A stretch of 64,000 nucleotides of DNA from Sphingomonas hankyongi. Its GTDB lineage: Bacteria > Pseudomonadota > Alphaproteobacteria > Sphingomonadales > Sphingomonadaceae. The translations under genes were made by a program, and so were the position numbers. The stretch lies in contig NZ_JAMGBE010000001.1 in NCBI RefSeq assembly GCF_023516575.1, positions 682,001 to 746,000 on the forward strand, read 5' to 3'. The first letter of the stretch is position 1. Each line of letters starts with the position of its first letter. Below the pieces are notes generated by a model. The model searched no databases, was not told the origin of the DNA, and worked only from the letters and a program-made list of their open reading frames with translations. This document shows, piece by piece, positions 34,422 through 40,884 of this stretch.

Positions 34422-35717
34422 TTAAGAGGGTTCCAAGGTGCTCGCATACCAGGGCCCTTTTACCGTGACCGGCTTAGCCAGGAGCGGCTGACGGGGAAAA
34501 GCCATCACCTTGCCGGTCACCACCTTGGCTGGTCGGGCCGGCTGGGCTACCGCGAAGGTGCGAGTTCCGAAGCGATTGCGCATGGTGTCGGCGGTTACGC
34601 CATGGCCGGCCATGGTGGTTCTTTCGCTGACGCTTGAAATCATCGAAGGCACTATCGCCACGTCGACGTCGAGCCGACGGTAGGGGACGTCGCACGTCCC
34701 CTCGAGAAAGTCGCGGCAGATGGCGACGGTCACCAGCTCATCCTCGCAGATGAGGATATGGACCTCATCGCCCGGAACGATCGCCTCGAACCGCCCGCCA
34801 AAATCGAACTTGGCCCATTTGAAAACCTCGAACAAAAGCCTGCCATGCCCATCGAGCACGGCGGCGGCATTGCGCATACCCCCACTATCGCGGTGCCAGC
34901 TACCAGCGACGAGATAGCGAAGTGCAGGCTCCCCATCGAGCGCCGAACGCTTGAGCTGCGACTGGAGATGAGCGACGCTCGCGTCCGGCATGGTCAACTC
35001 GGCCCAGACGATGACAGCACATTCGTCGCTCCGGGCGCTTGCGAGCTGCTGATCGATTAGCGTCTCGGCGTTGAAGCCGTCGAGTTGCACGATCGTGAAT
35101 CCGGAGCCGTCAGGCGGCGAGAGCTTCGGTACGAGACCGGGGAACAGGGCTGCGCCATAGCGCCTGGCTCCTCCCTTCTTCTCCTTGTCGGCATCGGCGC
35201 GATCGAGAGCGAACGGCGAGCGGTGAAGGCGCACCTTGAACGACTCGATGCCGGTCGGAATGACGCGGTGGTGGATAAGCGCCCGGCGGAGGAACGGCTT
35301 GCCTTCGGCACTCGCAAGCGGCGTCATGCGCGGAATGACATAATGAAGACCATCCGCCGTCCTCCACAGATCCTCGAGCTCCTCGTCCCGATCGGTTTCG
35401 AGGAACTGCCGGCCTTCGAGCGCGACGCGTTCGAAGGCTCGCAACAGCCGCGCCGCGTCGAGCAGCGTCACGTGAGGATCGTCGCCCTCAGTGATGGCGA
35501 TCTCGCCACCGACGATGCGCCGGGCGCGCTCCTGAATGCCGTCCATCAGCTCGGCTTCGCTGATCTCGCGAAAACCCTGGAGGATCTGCACAGGGGTTTT
35601 AGCGAGAGCGGCATAGATCGACGCGATGGCGTCGGCGATTTGCCCATGATCATCCGAGTGGGTTTCCGCGAGGCGTGTCGCGAGCGCTGCCCAGCAGGCC
35701 GAATCCAGCTCGGTCAT
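34422..35717 (-). CDS. Nitrilase-superfamily (carbon-nitrogen hydrolase) domain protein (431 aa)
   Basis: Residues 1-200 are an extra helical N-terminal region. From about 205 to 400 the nitrilase fold can be read: IVWAELTMP with E240, AGSWHRDSGGMRNAAAVLDG, a lysine segment EVFKWAKFDF (K300 or K303), a conserved E311, and VTVAICRDFLEG with C334, followed by VDVAIVPSM. Thus all three parts of the Glu-Lys-Cys triad are present in order. Such enzymes cleave or condense carbon-nitrogen bonds (amides, nitriles). It is the first gene of the unit that continues with the winged-helix and giant PIN genes. I know no metabolic partner here, so a signalling or effector role is inferred. Confidence 0.78.
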   Translation of the reverse strand: MTELDSACWAALATRLAETHSDDHGQIADAIASIYAALAKTPVQILQGFREISEAELMDGIQERARRIVGGEIAITEGDDPHVTLLDAARLLRAFERVALEGRQFLETDRDEELEDLWRTADGLHYVIPRMTPLASAEGKPFLRRALIHHRVIPTGIESFKVRLHRSPFALDRADADKEKKGGARRYGAALFPGLVPKLSPPDGSGFTIVQLDGFNAETLIDQQLASARSDECAVIVWAELTMPDASVAHLQSQLKRSALDGEPALRYLVAGSWHRDSGGMRNAAAVLDGHGRLLFEVFKWAKFDFGGRFEAIVPGDEVHILICEDELVTVAICRDFLEGTCDVPYRRLDVDVAIVPSMISSVSERTTMAGHGVTADTMRNRFGTRTFAVAQPARPAKVVTGKVMAFPRQPLLAKPVTVKGPWYASTLEPS

Positions 35718-35994
35718 ATACCGCTTGCCACTAGGACGGAGAGAACGACGTAGTCAGCGCCCCGGTGTGGCGATCCATTCACTCGACTCCAACTGTCCCT
35801 TGTGAGGCGTACGCTTGTCATGTGCAGCGGCGCATTTGCCGCTGTCCACCCGCGGCTGCAACCGTCAATGAGGTTCTATATTGCCTTGGGTGTGGATTTT
35901 GTCGGACGCCGAGCATACTTATGAACGCAGTACGACGGACTCCCGCTCTGCGGATTGATCTGATCGCTGCCGGTCGATGGTCGTAGTCGGAGCA

Positions 35995-36495
35995 TTACTC
36001 CGTCCGAAACTCCTCTTCGTCGACTCTCGTGCTTATTGAGATGCTATAAATCTCGGCTGTCCGGTAGCGAAGCTTCGTGCCGGTGAAACAAACGACCTGC
36101 ACTTGCCCGGTTCCAGCAACGGTCGCGAGCTCCGCCAATCGCTCCTGAGGAGCGAAAATATACCCGAAGAGTTGCCCATCGCGAGCCCACGCAGATCCGA
36201 TAGTCAGCTGACTGTCACCCAGCGTCTGGTCCAGCATCCCGGCACGCCCACTACACGTAACTTCTACACGATCGAACTTCGGCACTTTCGGCTGAAGTAG
36301 CTCACCGGAGAATGTCAGCGTTGCAAGCTCCTCATATGCGCTTTGGTCGAGGGAGCTTTTGGGGTTGCCGGCGCGCAACGCGTAGTCGTACTCCCAGCTG
36401 CTTACCCGTATGAGATATTGAACGAACTCCTGGCGTTTACTGCTTGTCCGTTTGCGCTTCTTCCGTGAAGTGGACCGCTTCGCTGTCTCTGCCAC
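35995..36495 (-). CDS. Hypothetical island protein (166 aa)
   Basis: The GTG at 36495 has GGGAG eight bases upstream and gives a protein with a Lys/Arg-rich N-terminus (SRKKRKRTSSKRQEF), then VQYLIRVSSWEYDYALRAGN, then a beta-rich body (VEVTCSGRAGM, GQLFGYIFAPQ, VQVVCFTGTKLRYR). I recognise no family. The basic lead suggests contact with nucleic acid. A longer frame to 36657 crosses a hairpin and is less likely. Confidence 0.55.
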   Translation of the reverse strand: MAETAKRSTSRKKRKRTSSKRQEFVQYLIRVSSWEYDYALRAGNPKSSLDQSAYEELATLTFSGELLQPKVPKFDRVEVTCSGRAGMLDQTLGDSQLTIGSAWARDGQLFGYIFAPQERLAELATVAGTGQVQVVCFTGTKLRYRTAEIYSISISTRVDEEEFRTE

Positions 36496-36533
36496 CGCTT
36501 CACTCCCGCTTCGGGTGCCTGAACTGTAGGCCC

Positions 36534-36552
36534 GGCGGACGCGGTGTCCGCC
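36534..36552. repeat. GGCGGAC hairpin, similar to that at 20899
   Basis: GGCGGAC (36534-36540) and GTCCGCC (36546-36552) form a 7-bp stem in the spacer between divergent genes. The same arm sequence forms the hairpin at 20899-20917. Confidence 0.45.
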
Positions 36553-36677
36553 GAACCCGCTCGGTAAGGTTCTGAATTTTCCACTGCTTCCAATGGCGCG
36601 TCTAGCGGCTGTTACTGTTCCGTGTTGCACAAGGCATTTTGTGGCTATGCTCAGCAAGGCACCGGGAGAGGTAATCC

Positions 36678-37418
36678 GTGCTTTATGCGCCTGAGGAACC
36701 TGAAGCCGATACTATCCGGGTTCCGGTTGTCCGCGTGTTTGATGGTGACGGGTTTCTAACGCGGATTCGCAAAGTTCCGGGTAATAGCGAGATTGAAGCC
36801 ACGGTGCGGTTTGGCTTCACCGATGCGCCTGAGTTGGAGCAGCCGGGCGGCTATGAAGCCAGAGATTTCTTGAGCCGCTTGATTGAAGGCCAATGGCTCG
36901 ACTTAACTATTCTGTTGAAGACCAACACCTCTCAGATAGTGGACGCTTACGGGCGCATCGTTGCCGTGCCTTATCTCAGGCAAGAGCGACCCGCTGACCC
37001 GGCACCGGCTTCAATGATCAGCCGCCTTATGAGGCCAACACGCAAGCAGTCATACTTCTCAAGAAACATTGAGCTTGAGATGGTTTTGAACGGCTGGACA
37101 TGGGTTCTCGACCGCTACTGCCCGGATGAGCGCTACTTTGAAGCGCTTGAAGACGCCCAGCGGCACAGGCGCGGCATTTGGGCCGCCGACAACAATATTC
37201 ACCCGTGGGAATTTAAAAAACAGCGGCACGTCAACCGAAGGCGGCGCCAGGGCAGAACCGCGAGTGCGCCAACCCCGGTTTCTAGCGCAAGCGTCGGCGC
37301 GAGTTGCCCAAGTGAGGGATGCGACGGTCGGCTCGTGCCGCGCTCGGGTAAGTTCGGCGAGTTCTACGGATGCTCTAGATTTCCAAAGTGCCGCTTTTCG
37401 CGCAGTGCCGTTCCTTGA
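36678..37418 (+). CDS. Staphylococcal-nuclease-like protein with topoisomerase-type zinc finger
   Basis: A GTG start after GGGAGAGG gives 246 residues. Residues about 10-160 are an SNase fold: VVRVFDGDGFLTRI, then VRFGFTDAPELEQPGGYEAR and VDAYGRIVA, matching the DG, DAPE and D-YGR sites. A basic linker (NRRRRQGRTAS) leads to a C-terminal four-Cys finger (CPSEGCDGRLVPRSGKFGEF then CSRFPKC) of the type found at the end of topoisomerase I. No signal peptide, so it acts inside the cell. It is convergent with the integrase (one base between stops) and may handle island or invading DNA. Confidence 0.8.
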   Translation: MLYAPEEPEADTIRVPVVRVFDGDGFLTRIRKVPGNSEIEATVRFGFTDAPELEQPGGYEARDFLSRLIEGQWLDLTILLKTNTSQIVDAYGRIVAVPYLRQERPADPAPASMISRLMRPTRKQSYFSRNIELEMVLNGWTWVLDRYCPDERYFEALEDAQRHRRGIWAADNNIHPWEFKKQRHVNRRRRQGRTASAPTPVSSASVGASCPSEGCDGRLVPRSGKFGEFYGCSRFPKCRFSRSAVP

Positions 37419-37419
37419 G

Positions 37420-38631
37420 CTAAGCCGATTTTGAAGCCGCAAGCTCAATCACGTTATCTTTGCCACGGCAAAAGTCGCCCCACGCCTTCATTAGCTCGAT
37501 GCGCCGGTCGAAAAACTTACTGCGAAGGTAAGCTGCTTCAGTCTCGTTGGGATTGGAGTGATTCAGCGCCGCTTCAGCGATCTTGTCAGGAAAGCTGGTG
37601 GCGTCAGCAATCCAATCCCGGAAACTCGACCTGGCAGTGCCGTGAGCGGTTATGTTGGGACATGCCGCGTGAAGCACCTTGTTGATTGCAATGTCCGACA
37701 GGATTGAGCCGCTAGGGTTGGGGAAAATCAGGTTCAAACCTTCAGCCTTGCGGTCAGCTTGGACGGCCAGAATTTCGAGCGCTTCAGAGTTGAGCGGAAC
37801 CCGGTGAGCTTCTCCATTTTTGGAGCGCTCTTCCGGCACAGTCCAAACGTCGCCTTCCACTTCATCCCAAGTCGCGCCGCGCACTTCCATTGATCGGGCG
37901 GCGGTCAGGATTGAGAATCGGAGCAACAGCGCGGAAGTCACATCAGGCTTGGCGCGAAGGCTAGCCATGATCGCCGGAACGTCCTTCCAAGGCGGAGCCG
38001 CGTGTGACTTTAGTTTTCCGTTGGCCTTTGCCACCTTGCGAGGGTTGGGCAGCAGCGTTTTTAGGTTGCCTTTCCAGCGAGCAGGGTTGCGCCGATCAAT
38101 GCCCTCTTTGGTGAAGGCATAATCAAGCACGGCTTCGACCCGCATTCTGACGCGAGTGGCGGTTTCCGTTTTGACTGCCCACAGTGGCAGCAGCAGCTTG
38201 TGTATGTCGTCCGCCGTTATGTCGCTGACCGGCATTTCGCCAATGAAGGGATAGGCATAGGTTTCGAGCGTGTTGCGCCACTGTTGCCGATGCTTTGGAT
38301 TTTTCCAGCCGCTCTCAAATTCGCCAATATACGCCAGCGCAAAGTGGCGAAAGGTTTTGGCGACGGGTGGCCTGATTCGCTCAACCGGGTCACGGCCATG
38401 CTCAACGTCAGTTCGCATTTCGTCAGCTAAGTCGCGAGCCGCCTTCAGCGAGCGGGGGGCCGGATAAGAGCCAAGACCAATTTGCTTGATCTTGCCGGCT
38501 TTAGAGTAGCGGAAAACCCAAGCCTTAGAGCCGCTGTTGCTTACGCGAAGGATTAGGTTCGGCTCAACGGTATAAACGCCCGGCTTCGCGCTGGCGATCG
38601 TTTTGTCCGTAACACTCTTGAATGTGGGCAT
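37420..38631 (-). CDS. int: Tyrosine recombinase integrase of the island (P4 type)
   Basis: The ATG at 38631 follows AAAGGTGG; 403 residues. An N-terminal arm-binding domain (DUF4102 type, residues 1-90, LILRVSNSGSKAWVFRY) precedes the SAM-like core-binding domain and the catalytic domain. Catalytic residues are all visible: R246 (TAARSMEVRG), K271 (RSKNGEAHRVPL), H330 and R334 (HGTARSSFRDW), H358 (LNHSNPNETE) and Y368 (AAYLRS). It should join attP to the tRNA-Ser 3' end about 175 bases upstream. The longer frame to 38769 runs through the att-proximal spacer and is rejected. Confidence 0.95.
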   Translation of the reverse strand: MPTFKSVTDKTIASAKPGVYTVEPNLILRVSNSGSKAWVFRYSKAGKIKQIGLGSYPAPRSLKAARDLADEMRTDVEHGRDPVERIRPPVAKTFRHFALAYIGEFESGWKNPKHRQQWRNTLETYAYPFIGEMPVSDITADDIHKLLLPLWAVKTETATRVRMRVEAVLDYAFTKEGIDRRNPARWKGNLKTLLPNPRKVAKANGKLKSHAAPPWKDVPAIMASLRAKPDVTSALLLRFSILTAARSMEVRGATWDEVEGDVWTVPEERSKNGEAHRVPLNSEALEILAVQADRKAEGLNLIFPNPSGSILSDIAINKVLHAACPNITAHGTARSSFRDWIADATSFPDKIAEAALNHSNPNETEAAYLRSKFFDRRIELMKAWGDFCRGKDNVIELAASKSA

Positions 38632-38801
38632 TTTAGCCACCTTTCCCGCCGCCACCACGCCAGCAAGTGTGCTGTTACAGGGCGCTGTTTCATTTGGGGC
38701 CAAACACCCCCAAATCCGTGTGGATGCAGGTGGACAGCCGAAACCTCGAAAGTCAAGGTTTTCAGCCATTTCCTAGAGCGTTTTTGGCGGTTTCGCTAGA
38801 C

Positions 38802-38819
38802 CGCTGGCGGAGACGGAGG
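38802..38819. repeat. Attachment site within the tRNA-Ser(GCT) 3' end
   Basis: This 18-bp core covers the CCA end, acceptor strand and edge of the T-stem. It is an exact direct copy of 13674-13691. Confidence 0.9.
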
Positions 38820-38897
38820 GATTCGAACCCTCGGTACGGGAATCCCCCGTACGGCGGTTTAGCAAACCGCTGGTTTCAGCCACTCACCCACGTCTCC
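38805..38897 (-). tRNA. tRNA-Ser (anticodon GCT)
   Basis: Read on the minus strand, the acceptor GGAGACG (from 38897) pairs with CGTCTCC near the 3' end, followed by G and an encoded CCA. The anticodon stem GCGGT/ACCGC holds loop TTGCTAA, anticodon GCT. A long variable arm (class II) and the T-loop GGTTCGAATCC are present. Its 3' end is the island's attachment site and remains intact. Confidence 0.95.
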
Positions 38898-38987
38898 GGA
38901 TGCGAAGCGCTGGCCTCCTGGGCCGAGCGCGAGCAGCGAGGAGCGCGCTATATAGGCGAGATTTCCAAGCATCAACCTGAACGGCAG

Positions 38988-39866
38988 CTATTTCGGGATT
39001 ACCTCCAGCGTCATGTCGAGAGCCATCCCTTCACCTGGGCCAAGCACCCGCATGCCGAGGTCCGGCCAGCGCTCTTCCGGCTCGTTGAGCGCCGCATTGG
39101 CATGCGTCACCGGCTCGGCAACGAAGATGCCGCCAGCCGACGGGGAGTAGAGCTGGAAGAAGCGGGCGTCGGGCGAGGACATGCGGATCGTGAACGGCAA
39201 ATCGGGATCGCTGATCGTCGCGCTTCCGCCCCACCCTGCGAAGCCATGATCGAGGTCCTGGCCGCATACCAGCCGGTCCCGCAGGTCGAAACGTCCGGTG
39301 GCCGGCACCTTCTGAACCGGCAGGACATGCTCGTCGATCGTCCAGGCATGGGTCACCTGCGTGTCGACCAGCGTCCGCGGTCCGCAGTCGAAATAGGGAT
39401 GCTGGCCAAGCCCGCAGGGCATCGCCTCATTCGAGACATTGCGGCAACTCAGACGGAGCGAGAGCCGCCGCTCGTCCAAGACGAACACCTGCTCCGCCTC
39501 ATAGTCCCACGGCCATTCGCCCCCACGATGCGAAAAGCTTAGTGTGGCGTTGCGCTCTGCTGAGCGCTCCACCAGCCAGGGCGCGAGCCAGCCCTGACCA
39601 TGCAAGGGACTGGGGTCGCCGGCCATGTTCGGTTCGAGCCGGATTTTTCTCCCGCGGAACATGAATCGACCGCCGCGAATGCGGTTCACGAAAGGGACAA
39701 GCGGGAAGCTGGCGGCCTCAAGGACATTTTCGCTGCGGCTGTTGCATTCGCGCAATATTGGGATGGCCCGATTGCCATCGACCCATTCGAACGCAGAAAT
39801 ACTGCCGCCAACACAAGGGTTTAGCGCCAACCTCAAGGAGCCGGCTTGCAGGCTTACGGCCGTCAT
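38988..39866 (-). CDS. Aldose 1-epimerase family protein
   Basis: The 292-residue protein has the galactose-mutarotase fold pattern: FPLVPFVNRIRGGRFMFRGR near residues 54-73, LHGQGWLAPW (conserved His), GLGQHPYFDC with the second His, and a C-terminal FVAEPVTHANAALNEPE in place of the EPxTxxP loop. These enzymes interconvert alpha and beta sugar anomers. It is the first chromosomal gene after the tRNA. The spacer to the next gene (39867-39994) shows no gene. Confidence 0.88.
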   Translation of the reverse strand: MTAVSLQAGSLRLALNPCVGGSISAFEWVDGNRAIPILRECNSRSENVLEAASFPLVPFVNRIRGGRFMFRGRKIRLEPNMAGDPSPLHGQGWLAPWLVERSAERNATLSFSHRGGEWPWDYEAEQVFVLDERRLSLRLSCRNVSNEAMPCGLGQHPYFDCGPRTLVDTQVTHAWTIDEHVLPVQKVPATGRFDLRDRLVCGQDLDHGFAGWGGSATISDPDLPFTIRMSSPDARFFQLYSPSAGGIFVAEPVTHANAALNEPEERWPDLGMRVLGPGEGMALDMTLEVIPK

Positions 39867-39994
39867 TTCCTAAACTCCCGCTTTCCAAACCATTCACAGG
39901 ACGGCAACTCTCTTGGGGATAATCGCCGACTGGACGTTGCGCGGTGAATCGCGCCGGAAGTATTTAACGCCCCGGGGGCCGGGGAGGGTCACGA

Positions 39995-40318
39995 ATGAGT
40001 AGGCGAGTCAAAGAGTTTGTCGACATTGCCGACCATGTGTCGATCGACGATCTCATCGAGCGGCTCAGAGAGCTGAGGGATAGCCTTCCGAATGATGCCG
40101 AAGCCGAGCTGCGATTGCGCGGCGACGAGGTCTTCGGCCACAGGATCACCATCAGCTATTTCCGCGAGCAGACCGAGGAAGAGGCCGAGTTCGAGCGCCG
40201 CTACGCCGAACAGGAGCGCGAAGCCAAGGAGCGCGAGCTTGCGCGGCTCCAGGCCGAGCTGGGCGTCGTGTGCTACGCCGCGCCGGGCAAGCGCGGGAAG
40301 CTGCGCATCGTCGCCTAA
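39995..40318 (+). CDS. Conserved hypothetical protein with charged coil (107 aa)
   Basis: GGGAGGGTCACGA precedes the ATG. The N-terminal helix is RRVKEFVDIADHVSIDDLIE. A strand-like EAELRLRGDEVFGHRITISY follows, then a long charged helix rich in Glu and Arg (about 60-90) likely to form a coiled coil. No family function is known to me. Its stop overlaps the convergent MsrB gene by 4 bp. Confidence 0.7.
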   Translation: MSRRVKEFVDIADHVSIDDLIERLRELRDSLPNDAEAELRLRGDEVFGHRITISYFREQTEEEAEFERRYAEQEREAKERELARLQAELGVVCYAAPGKRGKLRIVA

Positions 40319-40812
40319 GCGATCCCGTTCGGCCTGAACTTGAGCGCCAGGCCATTCATGCAATAGCGAAGGCCTGTTGGCCTGGGCCCGTCGTCGAAGA
40401 CATGGCCCAGATGCCCACCGCAACGAGCGCACATCACCTCTGTGCGAAGCATGCCGAAGGTGCGGTCGGACCGCGTCACGACCGCGTGAGGCAGCGGCTT
40501 CCAGAAGCTCGGCCAACCCGTTCCGCTGTCGAACTTCGCGCCCGAGCTGAAGAGCGGCGTCGCACAGCCTGCGCAAACGAAGGTCCCGCGGCGGTGCTCG
40601 TCGTTCAGCGGACTGGTGAAGGCGCGCTCGGTCCCGGCCTCGCGGAGGATATGGTAGCGCTGGTCGCCGAGCAGCCGTTTCCACTCGGCGGGCGAGCGAT
40701 TCACCGCGAACTTCATCCCGCTGTCGGCCTCGGCCGATGTCGGCAAGCCGTACAGCAACAGGCTGACTGCGCCGGCACCGGCGAGGCCGAGGAACAGCCT
40801 GCGGTCGTTCAT
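40315..40812 (-). CDS. msrB: Peptide-methionine (R)-S-oxide reductase, exported
   Basis: The 165-residue protein opens with a Tat-like leader (NDRRLFLGLAGAGAVSLLLY), so it should act in the periplasm. The MsrB domain is complete: zinc ligands C80, C83, C128 and C131, SGTGWPSFW at 96-104, GGHLGHVFDDG, and catalytic C151 in LRYCMNG. It reduces methionine-R-sulfoxide in oxidised proteins. It is divergent, with a 72-bp spacer, from dipZ, whose product can supply reducing power to the periplasm. Confidence 0.93.
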   Translation of the reverse strand: MNDRRLFLGLAGAGAVSLLLYGLPTSAEADSGMKFAVNRSPAEWKRLLGDQRYHILREAGTERAFTSPLNDEHRRGTFVCAGCATPLFSSGAKFDSGTGWPSFWKPLPHAVVTRSDRTFGMLRTEVMCARCGGHLGHVFDDGPRPTGLRYCMNGLALKFRPNGIA

Positions 40813-40884
40813 CTTTGGTTACTCCACCGTAACAGACAGGATCGTCGCCTAGACGACTCCTGCTGAACCGGAGCAAAACCTTTC

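Larger units (their letters stand above)
13674..38819. mobile_element. 25-kb genomic island integrated at tRNA-Ser(GCT)
   Basis: An exact 18-bp direct repeat (CGCTGGCGGAGACGGAGG) occurs at 13674-13691 and at 38802-38819, the latter inside the 3' end of tRNA-Ser(GCT). A tyrosine integrase sits next to the tRNA and points inward, and an excisionase-like HTH gene lies at the other end. The enclosed genes are defence systems, small unknown exported proteins and nucleases, unlike the housekeeping genes on both flanks. No conjugation or phage structural genes are present, so it is a non-self-transmissible integrative island, either mobilised by a helper or a remnant. Confidence 0.92.

Noticed and set aside
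35765-35986. 73-aa plus-strand frame between the nitrilase and the 166-aa gene
   Set aside because: No ribosome site, no recognisable pattern and odd composition; the 277-bp gap (35718-35994) shows nothing else convincing.
38632-38769. N-terminal extension of the integrase
   Set aside because: The extra 46 residues read through the att-proximal spacer and lack integrase character; the ATG at 38631 has a ribosome site and matches the family start.
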